DNA from: Venturia oleaginea | Taxonomy: Eukaryota; Ascomycota; Dothideomycetes; Venturiales; Venturiaceae | Direction: 5' to 3' | DNA length: 64,000 bases | Assembly (NCBI GenBank): GCA_013176395.1 | Contig: JABMLP010000012.1 | Span: 496,001 to 560,000, forward strand | Part shown: in pieces, positions 52,926 through 63,222 of the stretch | Layout: the number at the start of each line of letters is the position of its first letter | Numbering within the stretch: position 1 is the first letter of the stretch | Position numbers and translations under genes: made by a program | The notes under the pieces: generated by a model | Told to the model about the DNA's origin: nothing | The model's input: only the letters and a program-made list of their open reading frames with translations | Databases searched by the model: none

Positions 52926-54410
52926 ACGTGTTCCACCACCGAGCTGGTCAACCCACCGAGCTGGTCAGTTTCTGCCAAGACGACCAACTCCCTCATTAAC
53001 ACGATATGTCTCAACAACAAAATGCGCAATTATCTAACAGAGAAGGCAGAATTCAGCTTGCCCTTTCTGCCTATAACACCTACCAATTCCGAAGCCTCCG
53101 GCGCGCTGCTGAAGCGTTTGATGTACCTCCTTCAACATTGACTAGCCGATACAACGGAATCACGTATCGCCTAGATACTCGCAACGCCCAACACAAGCTC
53201 ACTACGACTGAAGAGCAGACAATTGTCCAATACATCCTCGACCGCGAGTGGGTTACAGTTATCCAGAGCATCTGCGCCGCTGGGTATGCGACCCCGCCAT
53301 TCATTATCTACAAAGGACGCGTTCACATCTCTGCGTGGTATGAGGAGGCAGATATACCACGGAATTGGAAGCTCTCGGTCTCTGAGAACGGCTGGACAAA
53401 CAACGCGCTTGGTCTTGAGTGGTTGAAGCACTTTGACGCGTATACAAAGGCGCGTCAAGTGGGGGGTATAGGCAGCTCATCTTGGACGGCCATGAGAGCC
53501 ATCTCAACCAGGATTTCAAGGACTACTGCCTCGAACATAAGATCATAACGCTCTATGTGCCACCTCATTCATCGCATATCCTCCAGCCGCTTGATGTGGT
53601 CTGCTTCTCGCCGTTGAAGTGCAAGTACTCTCAACGAGTTCGAGACTTGGCACGCCGACGCGTCTACCATATCAACAAAGAAGGCTTCCTCCCAGCCTTC
53701 AAAGACGCGTTTTTCGACGTGTTTACAGAAGAGAACTGTCGAAAGGCTTTTGAGGCAGTAGGGCTAGTCCCTATCAACGAGGAGGTGGTATTAGATCGCC
53801 TGGAAGTACGGCTACGTACCCCACCAGCACCCCCACCGCAGGAGACGCCGTGGCAGTCGAAGACTCCAAGCAATACTCTTGAATTTGGATCCCAATCCAA
53901 GCTCGTAAGCGAGTCCTTTACTCGGTCACCAGTTACTGCGCAGGCAGGCTTTTCCCAGCTTGTCAAGGGCGCTGAATTGATGCTACACCAAAACGCTCTA
54001 CTTGTTGCGCGCAACCGCGAGCTTGAAGAGCAATTGGCAGTAATGACAAAGCGAAAATGGCGCAAAGGGAAGTGGATCCAGCAAGGTGGTACTATAGAGT
54101 ATGGGACTGTAGCAGCGCAGGTAGCTGCCGAGGCGTCTGTCGCGCCTCAGGGATCAAAGAAGGCTCGTGGTAGTGGTGGTCAAGAAATAGCCCGACCAAC
54201 TCAACGGCGCTGTAGGAACTGCGGCGCAACTGGGCATAATGCGCGAACTTGTAAAAAAGATATCGAGATATCATCTGAATCAGATAGCAGCACGACGGAC
54301 TTAGAATGTATTGTTAATAGCGATTAAATTGAAGAGTCGTAACATGAGTTGGTCGTGCCAAGCCTTTTTGACCAGCTCGGTGGGTTGACCAACTCGGTGG
54401 TGGAATACGT
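52926..54410 (+). mobile_element. Fot1/pogo-type DNA transposon, 1485 bp, inserted at TA
   Basis: Terminal inverted repeats of 42 bp (52926-52967 and 54369-54410) differ at two positions. TA lies on each outer side (52924-52925 and 54411-54412), the pogo target. Each repeat contains two direct copies of CCACCGAGCTGGTCA, probably transposase-binding sites. The element carries one transposase frame on the plus strand. Its total length is shorter than typical full pogo elements because the gene has an internal deletion. Confidence 0.93.
53006..54327 (+). pseudogene. pogo transposase (DDE_1) with internal deletion and frameshift
   Basis: The N-terminus shows a psq-type helix-turn-helix (SLRRAAEAFDVPPSTLTSRY) and the start of the CENP-B DNA-binding part (KLTTTEEQTIVQYILD). 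It then jumps directly to REWVTVIQSICAAGYATPPF. The segment normally in between, including the rest of the DNA-binding region and the first catalytic Asp, is missing. The second catalytic region is present as RQLILDGHESHL and YVPPHSSHILQPLDV, but a one-base shift occurs in a run of six G at 53461-53466, just before it. The C-terminus has a long Gln/Ala linker and a CCHC-type zinc knuckle (CRNCGATGHNARTC). The enzyme cannot be active as written. Confidence 0.88.
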
Positions 54411-55622
54411 TATATACTTTCATCATTTTCCAACCATTTCATGAAATTCGTCCAAGATAAACCCCCTGGCTGGCTATTGTGGAGGAGCCATTCAAATTTT
54501 TCACGGTGGACCAATTTTATTTCTTCGTGACGAGTGTGTATTTCGCGAAAGCGGAGTTGTTTCAAGATCCTCCGCTCCTGATATTCGCGTACAGCAACTA
54601 AGCGATTTAGTAACGATGATAGATTCGTAAGACAGCGCAAGACTAACTCTGCGCACTTTCATGTATCGCATCAGTGGCCCGCAGCAGTTCCAAGCAGCGC
54701 CCGAACTCATTCATTTGCTTATCTTTACCGAGGTATGAATCTGTAAGCACTGTCATTTCCTCCGTTTCTGCCCATTCATCCAACTTGAGCTGGTCCATAT
54801 CCTGCTCAACATTAAACTAAAGTAACGCTCCTTAACGTTGAGATCGTTTCGATTGCCACGGACCCAGTCTTCATACTTCTTCTGAGCATCGGTGAGAACT
54901 TTGACAATCTGTCCTAGGAAACCTACAGTCCCAATTTGACCTTGGTATTAGCAGGCCATCCCGTTCCAAGGCTGACGATGTATGCAAATTGCGGATTGTT
55001 ACACAAGCGGTTGGCTTCGTTGACAACTTCAGGAAGGGGACAGTTGATTGTGGTACCTCCATCGGAAAACTCTGCTTTGGACTTCTGCAACGTGACAGGA
55101 CCAAAAAAAATGGATGCAGCGGCGGTTGCAGATCCAGCCTCCCAGATTGTGCAATCGTAGTCGACCTGGTCCGGCTTTCCACTAGTATAATTTCGGATGA
55201 GTTCATAATTGAACGTCTTGTTGCAACACGAAACAAACCTGGACAGGTCAGCCTAAACATGAGAAAAAATTAAAAAATTAAAATCAAGGTGAAATGAGAC
55301 TAAAATTCGACAATATCCCGTAACGCCTTTGACGCGAACATCATTGAGTGGGGCGTCCTTCCGATTCTGGCCCTCTTCTCTGGGGGATCATGATGAGGCC
55401 TATACTGCCTGCTCTCCTTCCGGAACAGCAATTCTGTTCGCAGCCGCCGTAAGGTTGGTATCTGCTCTGGAACGGACCTCCTCTTGTTCAAGACGTTCTG
55501 CCACCAGAGTCTTTACAGCAGTCTGAAGATCCATGGTCTCGTACATGCTCCCATCGCACACCGCCCTTACAATAGCAGATGCCTTATTTTTCCCAAACAC
55601 AGTCTTGCCAAACTTCTTATAC

Positions 55623-55674
55623 CGGTCAATTGCTCAAAATACACATATATCTCGATATATTGCATTAACATATA
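55623..55674 (+). repeat. MULE left terminal inverted repeat
   Basis: 52 bp, 51 of 52 identical to the reverse complement of 59301-59352. It ends inside an AT-rich stretch (ATTGCATTAACATATA). Confidence 0.93.
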
Positions 55675-56084
55675 CATGATTACAATTACATATGGTACAT
55701 TTAATTGCATGTACATATAATCTTACAGGTGTAATTGCAATCACATATACAGCTTCTATCGCTTCCTATTGGTCAATTCGCGTGTGTTTCGTGTTCTAAT
55801 GCCGCAATGCCGCAATGCTAAAATCACGTGGAAGCCGCCTGCTTTCAGTCACCAGCTCAACATCCAATATCCAATTGCGATAAGCAGAATCATGCCTTAT
55901 TGCACTGCTTGTAAGAGATTGAAGCTTGTATAAGTTGGACTGAAGATGATAGAATGCTAGATTATCAAGATGAACAGGTAGGGAGCCGTCGGAGCTCGGA
56001 TAATAATGAATTTTTTTTCTTAATCCCTACCACCATCACTTATTCTATTACTATATCAATCATTCTATCAATTGAACGCTTATA

Positions 56085-58542
56085 ATGCCTACAGCTTCCA
56101 CACGTACTCAAAGCCCTGCTCAGAGCCCTGCTCTAGAGGAGCGCGACCCCTACCTAGGCCTCTAGATTGGTATGGAATTCGAGTCACTTGCAGCTGGTGC
56201 AAGTACTATTGTAGATGCTATAGTTGAGGCCCGCCAGAGCCTCAAAGTTCTTACTGGTAATAAGCAGTACTGGCATGCAGAATGCCGTGAAAAGAAGGGC
56301 ACCAGAGGCGAAAATGTGAAGTGCGCTTTCAAGGTAAGCACTTAATAACTATACTATATATTACTAACCTCTAGGCTCGTATTGCCTTCATCAAAGGCGC
56401 TACCTATCCAGTCCTCCGTAATCTCGTTCCTCACAACTGCCCTACCTCAGTTCACGACAATTGGAAGACTCCAAAAGGCGCCCGTTACCAGGCCTGAAAG
56501 AGCTATACCCTGGTTGCCAACGATCGCACAATCAAGCCGAAACATATCAAGACTAATGCCCGTATGGCTACCGAGACCCACATCACGTACAATACGGCCT
56601 GGAGAGTCAAGCAGGCCATTACACTCAAGCTTGATGGCGACGGCAAGGAGCAGTTTCGCTTGATTCTACCTATGGTTAGGTTCCTAAAACAACATGGGCA
56701 TCTACTTACTAGCCTTATTACCGACGAGATCTCTACTCAGATTACTACGTCCGGGTCAGAATATGATGGCGCATTCACGCGTGTCAAGAAGAGCAAGGAA
56801 GGTGTGTTCCAGGCGGCTGCATTTTTTCCTTCAGTAATGGTGGTAGCCTGGCAGTTCAATAAGAAGCTACTAGTCTTTGATGGTGCTCATTGCTCCTCTG
56901 AGTATGGTGGTATTCTACTTTTTGCGACAACTCTTGATGCCAGCGAGAATACACTGATTCTGGCCTGGGCAATCGTGCCAACGGAGTCATCAGAGTGGTG
57001 GAGTTGGTTCTTTCAGCTCCTACAAATCAATCTTGTTGGAAGATGACCCGGAAGAAGAAGATGATGATTTTCATCTTAGTATTATCACTGACCGCGGCAA
57101 AGGCCTTGATCCAGCCATCAAAAAGTACTTCCCTACGCCAATTGCTCATCACTACTTATGCACACAGCATCTTGCAATGAATATACGAAAACATCACGGT
57201 CAAGACATCGAAATGATCTTCCGCCGCGCTATTCAAGCCCCTACAGTAGCTGCCCATCACGCCCTTATTGAACAGATTCGTGAGTTGAGCCCTGCTGCAG
57301 TTATTACCATAGAGAACATTGGCAATAAGGACAGATACTGTAAAGCCTACGCGCCACTTGACTCTTACCCTCGCTATGGTCATACAACTTCCAACATTGG
57401 CGAGTCAATGAATGCACGATTTCTTGAGGAACGCAAGTTATCACCTCTATATATGCTTGAGGCTATATGGACCAAGCAGATGCAGTTAGTACATACACGC
57501 GCAATCTTCAACCACGGGGAGGAAGTCATCTATGGCCAATATCTTACAAAATACGCTACCCAGCATCAATTTGACCGCTACGAGATTGGCCGTAAGATGG
57601 TTGCGTATACCTCCAGCGCATATATAGTCTTGGTAAGACTTCACGACTCACCCGGAGCTCCTGCATGGGTTGTTCGTATGATGGATGGTCTCTGCGATTG
57701 CCTAGAATGGCAAGACCACCGTCTCCCTTGCGCTCACGCCTTTGCTGCATTTATTCACCACAAAATCCCGTTTGAAGAGATGTATAATATCTATACTACG
57801 GAAATCTACCAACGGCTCACCTCTCGCAATGCATACAATGGTCATATGCGGCCAATTGTACTCGCAAACCTCATTCCGGATACTACATTACCGTGTGAGG
57901 CCGCCCGCAAGCCTGGGCGCCCTCGAGAAAAGCGTTTTCGCACCGACAATACCAATACACGCATTCGCAAGGATTCAAGGCGTAAGGGTGATACCGCTGC
58001 TGCAAGATCCACTCGAGAGGCCAAAAAAGCGAAGCAAAAGGAGCTTGATGATGAGGCCGCCAGGGCCAAACGCCTTGAGAAGCGTAAGGTTGCTTTTGCA
58101 AGCAGAGATAATGGATTCTTCATCCGAAAATGAAGAATATGTTGCAACTAAAAGGACCTACAAATCGCGCTTCAGTAAGACCCCAAAATCGACATCTTCA
58201 TCAACAACGGCCGCCGAGGCTGCACAGAGGCCTCGCTCAAAGTCAGTCACCATTTCGGATGATTCATCTTCCGATACGAGCGACCATTCGAGCGACCATT
58301 CGAGCGATTTTGACGAGCCTACCACCACCAAAATCACCTTTGCATCACGCGAAGAAGCCGAGGCTGCAGTTATGAGTACTAATGAGGCTATTGCAGAGGC
58401 TGCAGAGATGTACTTAGACCCTGGCGCCGACGAGGATGAAGATGACGAGGCTGAATCTCAGCCTACTGCAAAGCGCCAGCGAGGTCCCTGCCGTCATTGC
58501 AAGGCTTCTAACCACGCCTTTGCAATGTGCCCTGATCGTTGA
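56085..58542 (+). pseudogene. MULE transposase, broken by two stops and a frameshift
   Basis: Exon 1 begins MPTASTRTQSPAQSPALEER and includes a FAR1/WRKY-like DNA-binding region (KQYWHAECREKKGTRGENVK). An intron lies at about 56335-56374. TAG at 56163-56165, in place of a likely Gln codon, and TGA at about 56497-56499 interrupt it. The MULE catalytic domain follows: LLVFDGAHCSSEYGGILLFA (first Asp), then, after a one-base shift at about 57031, DFHLSIITDRGKGLDPAIKK (second Asp) and SMNARFLEERKLSPLYMLEA. A SWIM zinc finger CDCLEWQDHRLPCAHAF is complete. A basic C-terminus and an overlapping frame to 58542 with an acidic region and a CCHC-like CRHCKASNHAFAMC finish the gene. Other regions are well preserved, so inactivation appears recent. 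Confidence 0.88.
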
Positions 58543-58610
58543 GGCCGCCTTCTTTGTATATAGCTTTTAGTATTTAGCGTAATGCATTTGAATTCACTGA
58601 CTAACTAACT

Positions 58611-59145
58611 ACTGACTGACTGACTGACTGACTGACTGACTGACTGACCTGACTGACTGACTGACTGACTGACTGACTGACTGACTGACTGACTGACTGA
58701 CTGACTGACTGACTGACTGACTGACTGACTGACTGACTGACTGACTGACTGACTGACTGACTGACTGACTGACTGACTGACTGACTGACTGACTGACTGA
58801 CTGACTGACTGACTGACTGACTGACTGACTGACTGACTGACTGACTGACTGACTGACTGACTGACTGACTGACTGACTGACTGACTGACTGACTGACTGA
58901 CTGACTGACTGACTGACTGACTGACTGAACTGACTGACTGACTGACTGACTGACTGACTGACTGACTGACTGACTGACTGACTGACTGACTGACTGACTG
59001 ACTGACTGACTGACTGACTGACTGACTGACTGACTGACTGACTGACTGACTGACTGACTGACTGACTGACTGACTGACTGACTGACTGACTGACTGACTG
59101 ACTGACTGACTGACTGACTGACTGACTGACTGACTGACTGACTGA
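58611..59145. repeat. GACT tetranucleotide microsatellite, about 134 units
   Basis: About 535 bp of almost perfect (GACT)n inside the MULE, between the transposase gene and the right inverted repeat. Only two phase breaks are visible, an extra C near 58648 and an extra A near 58929. Minus-strand translation gives an endless Ser-Val-Ser-Gln string that I do not regard as a protein. The array length in the assembly may not be exact. Confidence 0.95.
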
Positions 59146-59300
59146 TTGACTAATTGAGGGCTAAATCGCTTAAAAACACCATAATAACTTCTGTACATTG
59201 CGGCATTGCGGCAATCCGGCGGCGGTATGATAACATATAATGATTGCATTAACATATACAGTTTCTGCATATATGACTTTTATATTCAACTGCAATTATT

Positions 59301-59352
59301 TATATGTTAATGCAATATATCGAGATATATGTGCATTTTGAGCAATTGACCG
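59301..59352 (-). repeat. MULE right terminal inverted repeat
   Basis: Partner of 55623-55674; ends CAATTGACCG directly before the target duplication CTTCTTATAC. Confidence 0.93.
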
Positions 59353-59596
59353 CTTCTTATACGTCCCTATAAAATCATCAAAGGTCATGCCTAATCGGCC
59401 TAACATGATGGCAATAAGACCTCCGGTCGAGGTCCCGACGATGAGGTCGAAGACGTCGTATGGTCGTGGTATAGGTTCGTCTGGATCTGTAACATCTTCA
59501 AGGACGTGAGCCCTTTCACGCCGCCACCATCGAGTGCGAGGAGGCAAAGGGGCTTGTTCTCGGGTTGCTGTTGAGGATTGGACATTCCTGTAGTGA

Positions 59597-59736
59597 CTTG
59601 ATGCTTGATGCTTGATGCTTGATGCTTGATGCTTGATGCTTGATGCTTGATGCTTGATGCTTGATGCTTGATGCTTGATGCTTGATGCTTGATGCTTGAT
59701 GCTTGAGACTTGAGACTTGAGACTTGAGGCTTGAGG
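59597..59736. repeat. 7 bp minisatellite, 20 units, just upstream of the patatin start
   Basis: Fifteen CTTGATG units (59597-59701), then three CTTGAGA and two CTTGAGG. It begins 11 bases upstream of the patatin ATG (minus strand). Three units make 21 bases, so a minus-strand frame reads a repeated ASSIKHQ heptad. Most likely untranslated leader or promoter sequence. Confidence 0.9.
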
Positions 59737-60541
59737 CAGTATTGTTGTTTCCTTCACACTCCAATCTCAACCTGTGTCCCATTCCAGGCGGTAGCTAGCT
59801 CTTGTTGGCACCCAGTCGTCCATCGTACTGATAGCTAGGTACATGACCATTATATTGTCTGGCTGCTCTGGCAGCTAGCAAACCAGGACGAAAAGTAAGA
59901 GGAAGAAGAGGTGATTAAAGAAACACGCAGTCAAAAGAGAGTGGAGGAAGAGAAGGATGTAAGGTACAAATCGCAAGTGCAAGGTTTGCCGGTCCCATCA
60001 TTTTTTGATGTGGAATATAGAACAGCGTTGTATCAGGCCTGCATGCGTGATTCCGAGAATGACTGCCGGTACACTCATCACATGATATCAACGAATCTTC
60101 CCAAACCCCAGACATGCCTTAGACTCTTCAACTGAAAAAACAGCACACACAGCGAGAACTCAATTTTTGGAATTTACAGAAGTATCATCTAAAGATCATC
60201 AAAACACCTCTGCCAGTGGCCGCTCCGGCCTCTAGAGGCCATCGCGCGTCCCTCAGCGTCGATGAGATATCTCTAGAGTCGCCGTCGCGGCCACGGCAGA
60301 GCAAGCAGACGAATACATGAGCAAGCTACACGAACGATGCGTCCACCAAAGACAACAGCAACCATCTAGTCACTATCTCCCGGCTAGTCCATCACCCCAG
60401 ATGACACTGCAACGCTCCGAGTCGACGAGTCACTGCTAGAACGGCAATACCTTCAACACAACTCAAACACCAGACGCCCGGTGTGCAACAATCGGCACCA
60501 CACACCACTGCAACGACTAGACAATCTCTCCCAACGTCTTG
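59737..60541. other. Accessory region without a supported gene
   Basis: No domain-bearing frame. It probably includes the promoter of the dead patatin-NACHT gene at its left end. Confidence 0.4.
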
Positions 60542-61250
60542 GCAAACCGTCCTGCTACAAGCTGTTGCCCAGAGCCTTGAGCCTCTCCCCAAACTGTTGC
60601 GTCCCAGTTATGGCATTGGCAAGAGTAGGTGCGCGACACAGTAAGTAGTAAGGACGCATAGAAGGAGCCTATTGGCGGCAAATCCCCTCCCTGTAAGCTA
60701 GCAGACGTAGCCTTGAGCCTCTCCCCAGACTGTTGCGTCCCAGTTATGGCAGTGGCAAGAGTAGGTGCGCGATATAGCAAGCAGGGAGAGCGACTAGCAG
60801 CAGATAGGCTCCGACTATAAGACGACAGGTCTACAACACAATCGGTGCGACACGATACGGCAGCTGCTAGAGAACCTCATCTACTATCGTCTCCGCAAAC
60901 CGTCCTGCTGCAAGCTGATGTCCAGAGCCTTGAGCCTCTCCCCAAACTGTTGCGTCCCAGTTATGGCATTGGCAAGAGTAGGTGCGCAACACAGTAAGCA
61001 GTAAGGACGTATAGAAGGAGCTTATTGGCGGCAAATACCCTCCCTACAAGCCAGCAGACGTAGCCTTGAGCCTCTCCCCAGACTGTTGCGTCCCAGTTAT
61101 GGCATTGGCAAGAGTAGGAGCGCGATATAGCAAGCAGGGAGAGCGACTAGCAGCAGGTAGGCTCCGACTATAAGACGGCAGGTCTATAGCACGATCGGCG
61201 CCATACAATACGGCAGCTACCAGACAGCCTCGTCTACGGGCATACCCGGA
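60542..61250. repeat. Tandem duplication, 353 bp period with nested copies
   Basis: GCAAACCGTCCTGCT starts at 60542 and again at 60895. Within each unit, AGCCTTGAGCCTCTCCCC followed by ACTGTTGCGTCCCAGTTATG occurs twice, 136 bases apart (60573, 60709, 60926, 61062). A looser ATCGG...GCAGC motif recurs at 60490, 60840 and 61194. The pattern is a higher-order array with two units. I see no coding in it and do not recognise the source. Confidence 0.85.
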
Positions 61251-63222
61251 GTATCACACCCAAGCAGCGAAATCACGACTACGATGGTTACTATTGTCTC
61301 CAGCATCACACAACCAAATACACTGCCGCATGGGAATCTGGTGCAAGGCAACTTTCACAAGCAGAAACATACTTAGGGAACCCATTGGCCTTGAGGGATA
61401 AGGCGAAACAGATAGACAAAGCTGAGCACTAGAGGGAGACTGTAGGTAGAAGGATAGCGAAACACGAGGCATTGCCTCTTGAGTCTACATAGCACAGATA
61501 TACTAGCAGAGTGACCAGTATCTACAAGAGCCAGCGGGCATTTGGAGATACTGGTTAAGGGAAAAGAGGGAGGATCGAAGGGACAGCTGGTCTTGTTTCA
61601 GTGAACGGGGCGAAGTGGGGCGCGGTGGATTATATAATCTATCACGTGTCGGCTGTCTGATGAAGTCCTCCTAACCCGGACATAGCTGCGTGATTAAGCG
61701 GCTGCAACCGAGTAGGATAAAATCAATCAATCAATCAATCAACTCTTCAACTATCATCTATTCTTTCTTCTTACCATGGCATTCCTGCTTCATGTGTCTT
61801 TGTTCCTATAAATTGTGACGCGAACACTAATCGCGTCTCCCCTGCGATCAGGATCCTAGACGAGGTTGAGTTGGGCGACTACGAATAAACTAGGTATCCT
61901 CATCAGAGAGATACAAGTCTCTTGATATCCGCCGGCCATCATCTTGCCCCCAAAGTCTTACCCATCATGTTTACCATAGTAGATACAGCCGTTGGTGCCT
62001 TACTACTTCACCAAGTACGACGAGTTTACTATTCGACTATGGTTCGATCCTAGGCGTGTCAGCGTTGCTCAGAACATTCATGCGCACAAGCTCTCTATCT
62101 TGTTCTCTTTTAGTATCGCTGTAAGATAAAGTTTATAGCCCTGGGATTATTGCCTGAGTATAAGACTGTAGGGTGGGATTGGAGCAATATCCTGCTAACA
62201 TAAGTGCAAGCATAAGAGCCTCAAAATCAGCATTGTTGCCAAGCTCCTGTAACATCAAAGACTATACGCGTGTCGCAATCCTTTGCTCCCAAGTTGTGCG
62301 ACAGTAATCATGATGTGACATTGGCCTTTTCACAAGAAGGATCTGTGTTACTCTCTAACATCACTGATCCGTCGAAGCATCCATCTCCAATTAATCAACA
62401 TGGAGTCAAGTGCAGGCGTGCCAACAGCCCGTCGCGAGGACGAGTTAGTCTAGGGCGAATAGGCGGTAGGGCTTCAATCCGACATCAGATTATAGTGTAT
62501 ATTCTAGCATCCGGCGTATAGCCCATTAAGGTCATTGGGAGGTTAGATTTCCTATAAAATTGTCCTAATGAGGAATTAGGAAGTAAAAACCGCCCCGCTT
62601 ATATCTAGATTCTAAGATAGATTTTACTATTTAATCTCGGTATTTCCTCTATCGCCCTATCTAAACCCTACTCCCGCCTTCTCGTCTAACGGGAGGACGA
62701 GTCTATCGAGGCCGCGAGAGCTTGCCGGCAGTAGAAGCTAAGTCTGCAAGACTACTTGGTATCTGGCAAGCCTAGGCGGTGAATGTTAGGATGGCGGTTG
62801 GCACGCCTGGTCAAGTGAATTTCAAAGGAAGGACCGGCCGTGGTTAATGAGGTAAATTGTCCAAATATTGGATAGTGCTGACTATGATATGGTACCCGGC
62901 TTACAATTTTCAGGTCTGTCGACCATCATGACCATGTACAGGCTCCATCGGATCGCTCATTGTCGGTCTACTGACGACAGACGGAAGATGAACGGACTTG
63001 AATCGACGGATACAGTACCACGAGGATGGGCAGCGCTGACTATGGTGTGGCAGCAAGAAATCTCCAAGTCTTTGCTGACCTTCGAGCTGTTTTTACTTCC
63101 GCTCTCTGGGTATAAAGTCTAATCAGTTCCTCGCTCCAATCTTCCGTATCCAAGCAACAGGTCCATCAACAGCCTTCGAACAAACTAAACAAAGCTCGCC
63201 AGCACCAGCATCATCCGCCAAC
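61251..63222. other. Accessory region, possible transposon debris
   Basis: No supported gene over about 2 kb. A pentameric AATC microsatellite sits at 61721-61742. Sequence around 61800-61900 and 62395-62460 (with a short ATGGAGTCAAG frame that soon stops) has a flavour of retroelement leader, but no gag, protease or reverse-transcriptase motif is visible, so I do not call it. The last 100 bases look like a promoter and leader of the next gene. Confidence 0.35.
61721..61742. repeat. AATC microsatellite, five units
   Basis: (AATC)5 followed by AA. Short and without coding context. Confidence 0.85.

Larger units (their letters stand above)
51592..54640 (-). pseudogene. NACHT ATPase part of an NLR-like gene, disrupted by a pogo transposon
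   Basis: Reading on the minus strand, 54640-54413 encodes a typical pre-NACHT region (LRFREIHTRHEEIKLVHREK then FEWLLHNSQPGG and FMKWLENDES). The frame then runs into the pogo at 54410. It resumes at 52925 with YWINGKAGSGKSTLMRFIDD, containing Walker A, then FYFWHNGTPMQKSRKGLLQS, the Walker-B-like LIFLMDGLHEY, and KFVLSSRSLPAY. If only one TA is kept, SI joins directly to YWINGKAG, as in intact fungal NACHT proteins. Further damage lies downstream: a frameshift near 52150, a TAG at 52012-52014 between RRVDLAKVM and GRLRSRCLGLLDF, and then ATVQLANRSVAEFLDI before the stop at 51592. It is probably one gene with the patatin part upstream on the same strand. Such proteins are candidate non-self recognition receptors. 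Confidence 0.85.
55623..59352 (+). mobile_element. Mutator-like DNA transposon (MULE), 3730 bp
   Basis: Inverted repeats of 52 bp (55623-55674 and 59301-59352) start CGGTCAATTGCTCAAAAT and differ at one position. The 10 bp CTTCTTATAC is present directly outside both ends (55613-55622 and 59353-59362), a target duplication of the size typical for Mutator elements. Subterminal copies of AATGCCGCAATGCCGCAATG also occur in opposite orientation near 55798 and 59197. The element contains a broken MULE transposase gene and a very long GACT microsatellite near its right end. Confidence 0.95.
54653..59585 (-). pseudogene. Patatin-like phospholipase part of an NLR-like gene, disrupted by a MULE
   Basis: From the ATG at 59585 the minus strand encodes CLLALDGGGVKGLTS (oxyanion-hole motif). 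After a frameshift near 59500 it reads PYDVFDLIVGTSTGGLIAIM (nucleophile elbow GTSTG) and MTFDDFIGTYKK, where the Mutator-like element intervenes. At 55612 the reading resumes as FGKTVFGKNKASAIVRAVCD, in frame once one copy of the 10 bp target duplication is removed. Downstream are TIWEAGSATAAASIFFGPVT, FSDGGTTINCPLPEVV (the DGG of the catalytic dyad) and VSLGTGWPA. A further shift after that and one in TACTTTAGTTT near 54815 precede FNVEQDMDQLKLDEW and the TAG at 54653-54655. The NACHT segment follows after a few bases, so a patatin-NACHT fusion is the likely ancestor. The locus is clearly dead. Confidence 0.85.

Noticed and set aside
58605..59270. 221-codon minus-strand frame encoding endless Ser-Val-Ser-Gln
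   Set aside because: It is simply the translation of the GACT microsatellite inside the MULE.
59597..59736. CRISPR-like array
   Set aside because: Units of 7 bp without spacers; this is a minisatellite in a eukaryotic genome.
61780..62520. Possible LTR-retrotransposon leader and gag start
   Set aside because: No gag, protease, integrase or reverse-transcriptase motif and no paired long repeats in the window.
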